A stretch of DNA of 44,732 nucleotides, taken from Methylomonas sp. GTDB taxonomy: Bacteria; Pseudomonadota; Gammaproteobacteria; Methylococcales; Methylomonadaceae. The notes beneath the pieces were generated by a model that saw nothing but the letters and a program-made list of their open reading frames with translations, had not been told where the DNA came from and did no database searches. This document shows positions 1 to 8,095 of this stretch, piece by piece. A program made the translations under genes and the position numbers. Location: NCBI GenBank assembly GCA_026988155.1, contig JALSLW010000069.1, positions 1 to 44,732 on the forward strand. The letters are read 5' to 3'. Position 1 is the first letter of the stretch. Each line of letters starts with the position of its first letter.

Positions 1-51
1 GAGCATCACTTTGAACCTAAAGGTGATGATAATTTCAAGACTGAGTCATGA
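1..51 (+). CDS. 3' end of an open frame, possibly tnpB
   Basis: From base 1 an open frame reads EHHFEPKGDDNFKTES and stops with TGA at 49-51. Its upstream part lies outside the window. It is followed directly by three compact hairpins (53-116) of the kind found at the right end of IS200/IS605 elements, where the tnpB 3' end overlaps or abuts the omega RNA. That context is the only reason for the tnpB suggestion, because the 16 visible residues carry no diagnostic motif. Confidence 0.3.
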   Translation, partial: EHHFEPKGDDNFKTES

Positions 52-52
52 A

Positions 53-120
53 CGGGTCTTGTGACCCGTATCCGGACTTTAGTCCATTATACGAACCCAC
101 CAGCTTTAGCTGGTGGTTGT
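53..120 (+). mobile_element. Likely IS200/IS605-type right end with omega-RNA-like hairpins
   Basis: Three perfect hairpins follow one another: CGGGTC/GACCCG (53-58 and 63-68, loop TTGT), GGACT/AGTCC (74-78 and 81-85) and CCACCAGC/GCTGGTGG (97-104 and 109-116, loop TTTA). A terminal subterminal hairpin with a TTTA-like loop next to the 3' end of an ORF is typical of IS200/IS605/IS1341 right ends, which in TnpB systems also form the omega RNA scaffold. The end lies only about 11 bp from the dhaK stop codon. A plain convergent terminator for dhaK is an alternative, although the T-tract is poor. Confidence 0.45.
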
Positions 121-130
121 TTAGTTAGGT

Positions 131-1120
131 TTAGCAGTTCCAGCGTAAATTGGCGGTGTTAACTGGTGCATCCCAGAATTTAATCATTTCTTCATCAAGT
201 AGCGTTAGGGTGATTGAGCAGCCAGTCATATCAAGAGATGTTGTATAGTTGCCCACTAAAGAACGGCAAATATCAATCCCGCGTTTTTCCCAGAATTGGG
301 CCGCAATATTATAGATCAGGTGCAGCTCCATTAAGGGAGTAGATCCTAATCCGTTAATATGCAATAGAGCTTTTTGACCTTTTTGTGGTTTCAAGTCTTC
401 ATTGATGGCATTTGCTATCTGTTCAACTATTTCAGAGGCGCTGCTTAACTTGATGGTTTCATGTCCGCGTTCACCATGAATGCCTACGCCCATTTCAATT
501 TCATCATCAGCCAATTCGAATGTGGGTTTGCCGAGAGCGGGGACGGTGCAGCAGTTTAATGCGACGCCCATACTGGCAGTCATTTGGTTGACTTTGTCCC
601 CCAAAATTTTGCAGTCAGATAAGTTCATTCCGTTTTCAGCTGCGGCTCCTGTTATTTTTTCTACGATTAATGTTCCTGCAACCCCCCTGCGTCCAGTGCT
701 ATGGTTTTTTGGCAGAGAAACATCATCATCTATTAAAACAGTTTCAAAGGGACAGTCAATCATTTCGCTGGCGATTTCAAAATTCATTACATCGCCGGCA
801 TAATTTTTTACAATAAACAGTACGCCTTCGCCGTTTTCAGTTAATTCAGCTGCGGCCATCATTTGGTCGGGTGTTGGAGAGGTAAAAATTTGCCCTGGGC
901 AGGCGGCATCAAGCATACCTATGCCAACAAACCCAGTATGCAGGGGTTCGTGACCAGAACCTCCGCCAGATATAAGGACTACTTTGCTAGCAGGGGCAGC
1001 AGTACTTCGAGTAACGATATTTGGCTGTGTATGGAGCTGAATGATATCTGCATGGGCTTTAGCAAAGCCTTGCAAGCTTTCATCCAAAAGAGTGTCGATA
1101 TCATTTATAAATTTTTTCAT
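131..1120 (-). CDS. dhaK: Dihydroxyacetone kinase, DhaK subunit
   Basis: This cytosolic subunit binds dihydroxyacetone for phosphorylation to DHAP. The 329-residue protein follows the DhaK family from end to end: MKKFINDIDTLLDESLQG at the start, GGGSGHEPLHTGFVG near residue 55, FTSPTPDQM, IDDDVSLP, RRGVAGT, and GVGIHGERGHE, which holds the His that in this family forms a hemiaminal with the substrate. It ends with YTTSLDMTG and a WDAPV tail. The start is the ATG at 1120, which has GGAG 9-12 bases upstream; a longer TTG or GTG-type extension has no family support. The HAD phosphatase gene lies 51 bp upstream on the same strand. No DhaL or DhaM partner is in the window, because the downstream side is cut off by the element at 1-120. 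DHA phosphorylation would feed the lower part of RuMP/glycolysis. Confidence 0.9.
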   Translation of the reverse strand: MKKFINDIDTLLDESLQGFAKAHADIIQLHTQPNIVTRSTAAPASKVVLISGGGSGHEPLHTGFVGIGMLDAACPGQIFTSPTPDQMMAAAELTENGEGVLFIVKNYAGDVMNFEIASEMIDCPFETVLIDDDVSLPKNHSTGRRGVAGTLIVEKITGAAAENGMNLSDCKILGDKVNQMTASMGVALNCCTVPALGKPTFELADDEIEMGVGIHGERGHETIKLSSASEIVEQIANAINEDLKPQKGQKALLHINGLGSTPLMELHLIYNIAAQFWEKRGIDICRSLVGNYTTSLDMTGCSITLTLLDEEMIKFWDAPVNTANLRWNC

Positions 1121-1171
1121 AACATTTACTCCGTATTCTGCATGGTTATATAGCCAGCCTAACATAGGCTG

Positions 1172-1993
1172 TTATTCGTTTGCTAGCCGTAACGCATCAG
1201 TTATAGCAGGTAACCCCTGCATTATCCAGGTAGGCTGGTAGTCTATCGATGCTAGATCGTTCTTGGCTGAAATGCCCGTTAACACCATGATGCTTCGGAT
1301 ACCAGTTTTAACAGCGCCTAGAATGTCAGTATTTAACCGGTCTCCTACGGCAATTGTTTTGTCGGGCTTTACTCCCAATATTTTTATTGCTTGTTGATAC
1401 ATGATTGCTTCAGGTTTACCAATAACAATTGGTGATATTCCGGTAGAGGCAGTTAAAGCGGCAAGGATGGCGCCATTACCAAGAACTGGGCCCCTTTCAG
1501 TGGGAAGGGTAGTGTCCGCATTGGTTGCAATAAACTTTGCGCCAGCGTCTATATGTAATGAGGCTTCGGCAAGCTTGTCCCAAGAAAGGTTTCTATCTAG
1601 GCCGCAAATGACATAGTCAGCCGGTCGATCAAATCTGCTGTAGGGTAAATCAACAAGGTTGAAGCCCTTTTTGAGGAGTGGCTGGCGTAAACCCTCTTCG
1701 CCTATAACAAATATCTTTGTTGAGCCGGGTTCAGTTTGTTCGGAAAGGTGGGCTGCAGTTGCCATGCTTGAAGTGAGTATTTCATTGGCTGTGACAGCTA
1801 TGTCCATCATACTAAGTTTTGAAATGTATTGATCCTGAGTAAGGCTCGCATTATTTGTTGCCAGTATAAAGGGCAGTTTTTGCAATCTGAGCAGTGTAAA
1901 AAAATCTTTTAGGCCAGGGAGCGGTTGGTTTCCTTCCCATAGAACGCCGTCCATATCAATGATAAGGGCGTGAATGTTAATGAGTGGCTGCAT
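1172..1993 (-). CDS. HAD-superfamily hydrolase, NagD/IIA type
   Basis: A phosphatase-type HAD protein of about 273 residues. Motif I is IIDMDGVLWEGN near residue 12 (nucleophile Asp in DMDG). FILATNNAS is motif II. VIGKPEAIMYQQAIKILG contains the motif III Lys, and AVGDRLNTDILGAVKTG is motif IV. The cap between II and III is of the C2 type seen in NagD, AraL and phosphoglycolate or p-nitrophenyl phosphatases. The substrate cannot be read from sequence. The ATG at 1993 puts motif I at the usual distance from the N-terminus, but no clear ribosome site precedes it. Longer starts exist in frame at 2035 (ATG) and 2074 (TTG), also without a good site. It lies upstream of dhaK on the same strand, so a sugar or triose phosphate substrate is possible. 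Confidence 0.8.
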   Translation of the reverse strand: MQPLINIHALIIDMDGVLWEGNQPLPGLKDFFTLLRLQKLPFILATNNASLTQDQYISKLSMMDIAVTANEILTSSMATAAHLSEQTEPGSTKIFVIGEEGLRQPLLKKGFNLVDLPYSRFDRPADYVICGLDRNLSWDKLAEASLHIDAGAKFIATNADTTLPTERGPVLGNGAILAALTASTGISPIVIGKPEAIMYQQAIKILGVKPDKTIAVGDRLNTDILGAVKTGIRSIMVLTGISAKNDLASIDYQPTWIMQGLPAITDALRLANE

Positions 1994-2333
1994 ATTGGGA
2001 TGTCTAGAATGAAAGTTAGAGTGTGAGAATGTCATAAAAAGGGTTAATTTGTCCAGATTGTTGGCGAAAAACAAATATTGTTGCTGTAAGGATATTGATA
2101 AAAATTAGAGTTTTTATAATGTCAGTTTTTTTTGCAAGGGGGGGGTAATTTGCTGTGTTTTTTACTCAATATATTGATTTATAGTGCTAATTTATGATTT
2201 TTCTGGGGGAAATGATTGTGCGTTAAAAGTGTATATATCCTGGGGAAATTGACACGCAAGTATGTTCTGATTTAGAGTGCGACTTGAAAAAAAGATTTTT
2301 CAATAAAAACTATAAACAATCGGAGTACACATT
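1994..2333. other. Divergent intergenic region before RuMP cassette 1
   Basis: This 340-base AT-rich stretch separates the minus-strand HAD gene from hxlA copy 1. It contains a run of eight G (about 2139-2146), the candidate promoter at 2249-2277 and the ribosome site CGGAGTAC just before the ATG at 2334. No credible gene is seen. Confidence 0.6.
2249..2277 (+). promoter_or_regulatory. Candidate sigma-70 promoter for RuMP cassette 1
   Basis: A perfect TTGACA (2249-2254) is followed after 17 bases by TTAGAG (2272-2277), a weak -10. It predicts a leader of about 50 bases. Cassette 2 has the same TTGACA, the same spacing and a similar -10 (TTAAAG) although the surrounding sequence differs. That agreement is the main support. 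Confidence 0.45.
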
Positions 2334-2975
2334 ATGGCAACACCTTTAATTCAAATGGCATTAGACTCACTAGATTTCGACGCGACAGTAGCGCTTGCAG
2401 AAGAAGTAGCCCCTTATGTTGACATCTTTGAAATCGGCACACCATGCATCAAACATAACGGCATCCCCCTGGTTGAAGAGCTGAGAGCGCGATTTCCAGA
2501 CAAGCTTCTACTTGTTGATCTGAAAACAATGGATGCCGGCGAATACGAAGCGACACCATTTTATGCTGCCGGTGCAGACATCTGTACTGTACTGGGCGTA
2601 TCAGGCCTGGCGACATGCCAGGGCGTCATCAAAGCGGCCAAGGCACACGGAGCAGAAGCGCAGATCGATCTGATCAACGTAGACGACAAAGCCGGCTGTG
2701 CAGTTGAAACCGTAGCGGCAGGCGCACAGATTGTAGGCATACACACAGGTCTGGATGCACAGGCTGCAGGCGACACACCTTTTGACGACTTGGCAACAAT
2801 CCTGGGATTGGGACTGGACGTACGCATATCGATTGCAGGCGGCATCAACCAGTCGACAGTGCAGGACGTAGTCCGTGCAGGCGCAAACATCATCGTAGTC
2901 GGCGCGGCAATCTACGGCGCACCGTCACCAGCTGAATCAGCACGTGAAATCCGTGAACTAGTCGAAGCGGCATAA
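2334..2975 (+). CDS. hxlA: 3-hexulose-6-phosphate synthase (copy 1)
   Basis: This enzyme fixes formaldehyde onto ribulose 5-phosphate to give hexulose 6-phosphate, the entry step of the RuMP pathway in the cytoplasm. The 213-residue protein has the usual family length and a single TIM-barrel of the OMP-decarboxylase suprafamily. The active-site signature DLKTMDAGEYEA lies near residue 62, with the Asp-x-Lys-x-x-Asp metal/substrate residues. IDLINVDD, GIHTGLD, ISIAGGIN and IVVGAAIYG are the later strand motifs and phosphate site. The start is preceded by CGGAGTAC, and hxlB follows after 13 bases. The block is visibly richer in G and C, especially at third codon positions, than the neighbouring tal, fbaA and repeat-protein genes. 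Identical to the gene at 8180. Confidence 0.97.
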   Translation: MATPLIQMALDSLDFDATVALAEEVAPYVDIFEIGTPCIKHNGIPLVEELRARFPDKLLLVDLKTMDAGEYEATPFYAAGADICTVLGVSGLATCQGVIKAAKAHGAEAQIDLINVDDKAGCAVETVAAGAQIVGIHTGLDAQAAGDTPFDDLATILGLGLDVRISIAGGINQSTVQDVVRAGANIIVVGAAIYGAPSPAESAREIRELVEAA

Positions 2976-2988
2976 GGCAGGGTAAACT

Positions 2989-3534
2989 ATGTGGCAGCAA
3001 GAAAATCAAAAATTAGTCGTCAATAAGATTTCGGAAATTCTTGATGCGACTGATCCTACCTATGCAGAAAAAATGACAGAGATGTTCGACGGCGCCAAGC
3101 GGATATTTATCTCAGGCGCCGGACGGTCAAAGCTGGTCGGCAACTTTCTGGGCATGCGTTTGATGCACAGTGGCTACGACGTCAGCATGGTAGGTGAGAT
3201 TGTGACGCCCAGCATCAGAGAAGGTGATCTGCTGATCATCATCTCTGGCTCGGGAGAAACGGAGCAGTTGATCGCCTTCACCAAAAAGGCAAAAAGTGTT
3301 GGAGCAAAGATCATACTCATTTGTTCGAAATCCTCGTCAACCATAGGAGATATGGCTGACGGAGTCTTTCAGATCGGAAGCGACGAATCATACTCGGCAG
3401 TAAAGGGGATGCCTATGGGGACATGTTTTGAACTGTCCACATTATGCTTTCTTGAAGCGTTAGTCGCACACCTTATCTGGGAAAAAGGCATTCCGGAAGA
3501 GGAAATGAGATTCAGACACGCCAACATGGAATAA
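2989..3534 (+). CDS. hxlB: 6-phospho-3-hexuloisomerase (copy 1)
   Basis: The enzyme isomerises hexulose 6-phosphate to fructose 6-phosphate, the second RuMP step. The 181-residue protein is a single SIS domain, the normal size for the family. FISGAGRSKLVGNFLGMRL (about 38-56) is the sugar-phosphate loop, followed by LLIIISGSGETEQ and the late helix FELSTLCFLEALVAHL. The ATG follows the hxlA stop by 13 bases with CAGGG as ribosome site, so it is co-transcribed with hxlA. A stable 7-bp hairpin sits 14 bases after its stop codon. Identical to the gene at 8835. Confidence 0.96.
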   Translation: MWQQENQKLVVNKISEILDATDPTYAEKMTEMFDGAKRIFISGAGRSKLVGNFLGMRLMHSGYDVSMVGEIVTPSIREGDLLIIISGSGETEQLIAFTKKAKSVGAKIILICSKSSSTIGDMADGVFQIGSDESYSAVKGMPMGTCFELSTLCFLEALVAHLIWEKGIPEEEMRFRHANME

Positions 3535-3547
3535 AAAAATAGGAACG

Positions 3548-3567
3548 CGGGCGGTGAAGGCCGCCCG
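3548..3567 (+). promoter_or_regulatory. Intercistronic GC-rich hairpin between hxlB and tkt (copy 1)
   Basis: CGGGCGG (3548-3554), loop TGAAGG, CCGCCCG (3561-3567) forms a perfect 7-bp stem. There is no T-tract after it, so it is not a classical terminator. It lies in the 159-base spacer between hxlB and tkt and may be a processing or stability element that sets transketolase dosage below hxlAB. The same hairpin is at 9394-9413. Confidence 0.5.
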
Positions 3568-3693
3568 TTCAGCCTTGTCAGAAAAAGGCAGTAATCAACA
3601 AGACAGTACGCTGAGAGCGGTATCGAAAACAGCAAAGCTGGATTATTGGCCTCAAACGAATTCAGAATAACCATATTTTAGGAGAAGAACTAT

Positions 3694-5679
3694 ATGTCTT
3701 CACGTCGTCATTTAGCAAACGCAATCCGTGCATTAGCCATGGATGCAGTACAGAAAGCAAAATCAGGCCATCCGGGCGCGCCCATGGGAATGGCAGACAT
3801 TGCAGAAGTGCTGTGGAACGACCATATGAAACACAACCCGACCAGCCCGGAGTGGGCAGATCGCGACCGTTTCATCTTATCAAACGGTCATGGGTCAATG
3901 CTGATCTACTCGCTCTTGCATTTGACGGGATATGACCTGCCAATGGAGCAGCTGGCATCTTTCCGTCAACTGCATTCAAAATGTGCGGGACATCCGGAAT
4001 ATGGCTATGCCCCGGGCATTGAAACAACCACAGGACCATTAGGCCAGGGCATTACCAACGCAGTCGGCTTTGCAATGGCAGAAAAGCTGATGGCCGACCA
4101 GTTCAACAGGCCCGACCATGAAATTGTAGACCATAACACCTACGTATTCCTAGGCGACGGCTGTCTAATGGAAGGCATCTCGCATGAAGCCTGCTCGCTT
4201 GCAGGTACATGGGGACTGGGAAAGCTGATTGCATTCTGGGATGACAACAATATCTCGATTGACGGACATATTGATGGCTGGTATACAGACGACACGGTAA
4301 GACGTTTTGAAGCATACGGCTGGCATGTTCTATCAGTAGACGGACATGATCCGGAAGCGATTGATGCTGCCATCGTGCTGGCAAAAAAAGAAGCAGACAG
4401 ACCAACAATGATCTGCTGTAAAACGATTATCGGATTTGGCTCGCCAAATAAAAGCGGAAGCCATGACTGCCATGGCGCAGCCCTGGGCGATGAAGAAGTT
4501 GCACTGACGCGCAAAGAACTGGGCTGGGACTCGGCACCGTTTGAAATTCCTGCCGATGTCTACGCAGGATGGGATGCAAAGGCAAAAGGCGCAGAAGCAG
4601 AGACGGCATGGAATGATAAATTTGCAACCTACGAAAAGGCATACCCAGCAGAAGCTGCAGAATTCAAGCGTCGCATGGCAGGCGAATTGCCGGCAGACTG
4701 GAGTGCTGCGGCAGAAAAAATGATAGCAGACACCAATGCGGCAGGCGAGAACCTGGCAAGCCGTCAGGCCTCGCAGAAATGCATTGCGGCACTGGCGCCG
4801 ACATTGCCGGAATTTCTGGGCGGATCGGCAGACCTGACAGGCTCAAACCTGACAAGCTGTGCAGACTTCAAGCATGTCAGTGGCAAAGAAATGGGCAACT
4901 ACATTTCATACGGCGTACGCGAATTTGGCATGTATGCCATTATGAACGGCATGGCACTGCATGGCGGTCTAATCCCATTCGGCGGGACATTCCACATGTT
5001 CTCGGACTATGCAAAAAGTGCCTTCCGCATGGCGGCATTGATGGGCATCCGAACCATAGCCGTATTGACACATGACACAATCGGCCAGGGCGAAGACGGA
5101 CCGACTCACCAGCCGATTGAAAATACGTCGGCGATGCGCCTGATACCCAATATGGATGTCTGGCGTCCGGCAGACAGTACAGAAACGGCCGTTTCCTGGG
5201 TCATGGCTGTAGAACGGACCGACGGACCGACAAGCCTGGTTTTGAGCCGTCAGGGACTGCCCTTCATAGCGCGTACAGATGATCAGATCGAAGCGGTCCG
5301 CAAAGGTGCCTATGTTATCTCGGAAGCGGATGGAGAAGCGAAAGCGGTCATCATCGCGGCCGGTTCGGAAGTTAACCTTGCACTGGAAGCGCAAAAGGAA
5401 CTGCAGGCTGCCGGCACGGCGGTACGTGTGGTATCAATGCCGTCAACCAATGTATTTGACCGCCAGGATCAGGCGTACAAAGACAGCGTCCTGACACCGG
5501 GAGTTGTGCGCGTTGCGGTTGAAGCGGGCGTGACCGACTATTGGCGCAAGTATGTAGGCTTGGAAGGAGCTGTGGTAGGTATTGACACCTTCGGCGAATC
5601 TGCACCGGGCGGGGAAGTGATGAAGCACTTCGGCTTTACTGCCGAAAATGTAGTCAAGGTCGTTAATAGCGTTCTGTAA
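3694..5679 (+). CDS. tkt: Transketolase (copy 1)
   Basis: Thiamine-diphosphate enzyme that moves two-carbon units between sugar phosphates, regenerating ribulose 5-phosphate for formaldehyde fixation. The 661 residues match full-length bacterial transketolase. Visible marks are [10 protein letters not shown] near residue 23, [15 protein letters not shown], the TDP-Mg motif [12 protein letters not shown] (about 154-165), [20 protein letters not shown] and the pyrimidine-domain motif [15 protein letters not shown] near residue 460. The start has AGGAG 8-12 bases upstream. It is followed by a hairpin with a short T-tract (5695-5733). Identical to the gene at 9540. Confidence 0.97.
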   Translation: MSSRRHLANAIRALAMDAVQKAKSGHPGAPMGMADIAEVLWNDHMKHNPTSPEWADRDRFILSNGHGSMLIYSLLHLTGYDLPMEQLASFRQLHSKCAGHPEYGYAPGIETTTGPLGQGITNAVGFAMAEKLMADQFNRPDHEIVDHNTYVFLGDGCLMEGISHEACSLAGTWGLGKLIAFWDDNNISIDGHIDGWYTDDTVRRFEAYGWHVLSVDGHDPEAIDAAIVLAKKEADRPTMICCKTIIGFGSPNKSGSHDCHGAALGDEEVALTRKELGWDSAPFEIPADVYAGWDAKAKGAEAETAWNDKFATYEKAYPAEAAEFKRRMAGELPADWSAAAEKMIADTNAAGENLASRQASQKCIAALAPTLPEFLGGSADLTGSNLTSCADFKHVSGKEMGNYISYGVREFGMYAIMNGMALHGGLIPFGGTFHMFSDYAKSAFRMAALMGIRTIAVLTHDTIGQGEDGPTHQPIENTSAMRLIPNMDVWRPADSTETAVSWVMAVERTDGPTSLVLSRQGLPFIARTDDQIEAVRKGAYVISEADGEAKAVIIAAGSEVNLALEAQKELQAAGTAVRVVSMPSTNVFDRQDQAYKDSVLTPGVVRVAVEAGVTDYWRKYVGLEGAVVGIDTFGESAPGGEVMKHFGFTAENVVKVVNSVL

Positions 5680-5694
5680 GTAAAGTCTCTGTTT

Positions 5695-5733
5695 ACGCAA
5701 GGTATCATTATATTGGTACCTTGCGTTATTTTA
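5695..5733 (+). terminator. Hairpin terminator after tkt copy 1
   Basis: ACGCAAGGTA (5695-5704) pairs with TACCTTGCGT (5717-5726) over 10 bp and is followed by a T-rich stretch TATTTT. The tract is short, so read-through into the repeat-protein gene downstream is possible. Confidence 0.6.
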
Positions 5734-5756
5734 AAGAGTCTTTTGGGAGTGACTGT

Positions 5757-5801
5757 TTCTTGTAAATAGCATTGTTTTTTCAGCGGTGTTATTTACAAGA
5801 A
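5757..5801 (+). promoter_or_regulatory. 12-bp inverted repeat upstream of repeat-protein gene A
   Basis: TTCTTGTAAATA (5757-5768) and TATTTACAAGAA (5790-5801) are perfectly complementary around a 21-base loop, ending 41 bases before the gene A start. There is no T-tract after the right arm. Similar long stems lie at the same distance before gene B (11538-11576) and tal (12831-12881), with different sequences. It may be a leader hairpin, processing site or operator. Confidence 0.5.
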
Positions 5802-5842
5802 TCAATCTGATTCCAAAATAATGAATAGTGAGGAATAATTTG

Positions 5843-7462
5843 ATGAAAGGTTTATTGGCGGCGTTGCCGTTCTTCTCTAAACACTCTGAACCTGAGGTAA
5901 AAGTGGTTCAGAGGAAGTCGCAAAAGATATCTGGTGATTCAGATGGCTTAACCGGAGTTTCTAAATACGTTAATAATATGCCGGTTACTACAGGTGTTGA
6001 GAAATATTTAGGACGTCAAGAGCTTGTTGTCCATGTACATGATGGACCGTCAGGGGTTGAAAAATATTTAGAAAGTAGGCCCAAAAAATCAGGGGTTGAA
6101 AAATATTTAGAAACAAATCAATCGGTTGGTGCTACTGGTGTTGCTAAATATGTAAGAAACCAGTCAGAAGTTTTTGTTAGCGGTGTGGATAGGTATGTTG
6201 CTAATCAACTGGTTGCGATAAAAGAAATACGGAAACCGAGCAGTGTAGATAAGTATTTAAGCAAGCAACTGCCTGTAGAAAAAAAAGAATTAAGCAGTGT
6301 TGGCCAGTATGTGGCAAAACATATAGACACTGTTAAGCCTTCTTCATCTGTTGATATGTATGTGGCTAAGAAAAAGACAGAGGCAAGAGTTCGTTTTGAT
6401 GCAACGGGCGTCGAAAAGTATCAGATAGAGCAGGAGGCGGTGGCAAGAAAAAAAACTGCAGCAGCTATTATTGATAGATATTTGAGGGAGCAGGCTATTA
6501 TTGCTAAAGAAAAGGCACTGGCAGAAGAAGAGGCTGCAAAAGTAGCTGAAAGAGAGGCGCGTCTTGCGGCCAGTTTAGCTGGATTTGATGAAGAGAGTGA
6601 TGAAGAATTAAGTGCTGTCGACAGATATATAAAAGAACAGGCTAAATTGTCTGCAAGTAAACCGGCCATTACAGGCGTTACTAGATATATGGCAAATAAG
6701 CTTGTAGAGGCTAGCAAAAAACCTGCAATAAGCAGTGTGGAAAAATATTTGAAAATTCAGTCTGTTGCAGGTAAATCGACTGAGGCAATAACTGCTGTTG
6801 AGCAATATATAAGAACACAGGCTGTTGCAAGGAAGTCTGCGCCAAAAGTTACTGGTGTAGCTAAGTACGTTATAAAAAAGTCTGTAGCTGATATGCATAA
6901 GCCGGAAATGAGCGGTGTTGCGAGGTATATGGCTAAAGTTAGATCAGTTATGGATGCCGCTGCGGAAGTGGTTGAGAAATGTTTGGAAGGTGAGTTTATA
7001 CCTGCAGGACAGGATGAAGCTGGGATAACAGGCGTTGAAAAGTATTTACAAGATAAATCTGAGTTGGAAATTGAATCTAGGCAGTCGAGAGTTGAACAGT
7101 ATCTGCAAGAACGCAAAGCGCAAATAAAAGATTTTTCAGGCCCTACAGGTGTTGAGAATTATTTAGATGCTCAGGCGGTCCTTGCTAGGGAAAACGCAGT
7201 GTCTGGAGTGGCGAAGTATTTAATTGCACATGCTTCAGATGCAGAGGAAAAAGAAGAGTTTTTGATTCAGCATATTGAAGATGCTGAGGAGGATGTTTCT
7301 CCTGTTGTATCAGGTGTTGAAAGGTACCTGCAGATTAGGCCAGAAACACCAGTAGCTGAAGAAAAAAAGATTGAATTAAGTGGTGTGGAAAAATATATGA
7401 AGCGTCAGGAAATTGATAATGCAACTGGTGTTGAGAAGTATTTGATGGGAATATCAGGTTAG
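5843..7462 (+). CDS. Repeat protein A: about 25 copies of an [S/T]GV[E/A]KYL motif
   Basis: Family not recognised. The 539-residue protein is almost entirely a tandem array of a seven-residue motif, [S/T]-[G/S/A]-V-[E/A/D]-[K/R]-Y-[L/V/M], such as TGVEKYL, SGVAKYL and SSVDKYL. The motif is spaced every 14-30 residues by charged, low-complexity linkers. I count about 25 copies from residue 37 to the last residues (TGVEKYLMGISG); a few are degenerate (AIIDRYL, EVVEKCL). The Ser/Thr-Gly looks like a helix N-cap followed by a short amphipathic helix. An Ala/Glu/Lys-rich stretch in the middle may form a longer helix. There is no signal peptide or clear membrane span, although the N-terminus MKGLLAALPFF is hydrophobic. 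ATG 5843 has GAGGA 9-13 bases upstream; an earlier GTG (5828) lies before that site. It lies between the two RuMP cassettes. Proteins B and C share the motif. A multivalent enzyme scaffold is inferred only. Confidence 0.85.
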   Translation: MKGLLAALPFFSKHSEPEVKVVQRKSQKISGDSDGLTGVSKYVNNMPVTTGVEKYLGRQELVVHVHDGPSGVEKYLESRPKKSGVEKYLETNQSVGATGVAKYVRNQSEVFVSGVDRYVANQLVAIKEIRKPSSVDKYLSKQLPVEKKELSSVGQYVAKHIDTVKPSSSVDMYVAKKKTEARVRFDATGVEKYQIEQEAVARKKTAAAIIDRYLREQAIIAKEKALAEEEAAKVAEREARLAASLAGFDEESDEELSAVDRYIKEQAKLSASKPAITGVTRYMANKLVEASKKPAISSVEKYLKIQSVAGKSTEAITAVEQYIRTQAVARKSAPKVTGVAKYVIKKSVADMHKPEMSGVARYMAKVRSVMDAAAEVVEKCLEGEFIPAGQDEAGITGVEKYLQDKSELEIESRQSRVEQYLQERKAQIKDFSGPTGVENYLDAQAVLARENAVSGVAKYLIAHASDAEEKEEFLIQHIEDAEEDVSPVVSGVERYLQIRPETPVAEEKKIELSGVEKYMKRQEIDNATGVEKYLMGISG

Positions 7463-7488
7463 ATACTGAGCTTTTTTGTCAAAATAGA

Positions 7489-7516
7489 AAATGCCACTTT
7501 ATGTGGCATTTTTTTT
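7489..7516 (+). terminator. Rho-independent terminator after repeat gene A
   Basis: AATGCCAC (7490-7497) and GTGGCATT (7503-7510) form an 8-bp stem with loop TTTAT, followed by an unbroken T-tract to 7516. This is a strong terminator and closes the first transcription unit 28 bases after the gene A stop. Confidence 0.9.
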
Positions 7517-8066
7517 GAGTTAGCTTTGCTGGGATAGTCGGGGCTAGTATGAAATAAATAAATTTAGGCCGTGACTACTGATGATTAAATATTCTGCTCA
7601 GATACTAAGTTAAATTTGCTTATATATTTAGCAGTCATTTAATAATTTTTGTTGCAAAAAAGCAATGAAATTTGATTGTATCTGTAATGTCTTTAATGTA
7701 AATCCTAAAGCAATAAATTGAGAATAAAAGAGATAAGATGTTGGCTTTATAACATTTCAGTTGATTTTTCATTCTGAATAATCAATATCCATTGCTTTTT
7801 TGGAATGCTTTAAAAGACATTGATTTCATTCTTAGGTGTTAGATGGACATCTTTATTTGAGCTTAATAGGAGAAGTTTCATAAGACTTAATAAAGTTACG
7901 TGCTTGGTCGCTAGCAATTAGGAAGAAATTATTTTTTTGCAAAGAACAATATGGGGCTCTTTGCTTGTTACTGAGAATATGTTACAGAGATTTGAGTGTT
8001 TTGTGAAAGCGTTGCGAATTAGCTACAAAAAGGGCGCACTGGGGTATGGTTGAAATATGAGGGGCA

Positions 8067-8095
8067 TTGACATAGCACTATAAAGTGATTTAAAG
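8067..8095 (+). promoter_or_regulatory. Candidate sigma-70 promoter for RuMP cassette 2
   Basis: TTGACA (8067-8072), a 17-base spacer and TTAAAG (8090-8095). The geometry matches the candidate before cassette 1, but the spacer and leader differ. The predicted leader is about 78 bases and contains the CGTAAC cluster. Confidence 0.5.

Larger units (their letters stand above)
2334..5679 (+). repeat. 3,346-bp duplicated RuMP cassette, copy 1
   Basis: This block recurs at 8180-11525 with a constant offset of 5,846 bases. All three encoded proteins and the spacers between the genes read identically in both copies. Identity begins at the A of the hxlA ATG (preceding base T here, C in copy 2) and ends at the last base of the tkt TAA (next base G here, A in copy 2). 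Upstream and downstream sequences are unrelated apart from a shared GGAGTAC ribosome site. No insertion sequence, target duplication or terminal inverted repeat marks the borders. Confidence 0.95.

Noticed and set aside
480-1241. Plus-strand open frames antisense to dhaK and its upstream region
   Set aside because: DhaK on the minus strand is clear from end to end. The antisense frames have no recognisable features.
4103-5700. Long open frames on the opposite strand and other frames inside tkt (also at 9949-11474)
   Set aside because: They are shadows of the strongly supported transketolase frame, lack ribosome sites and resemble no protein.
5843-7462. Repeat structure considered as a CRISPR-like or DNA-level satellite array
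   Set aside because: The regularity is at protein level. Codons for the motif vary from copy to copy and spacing is uneven but always in frame.
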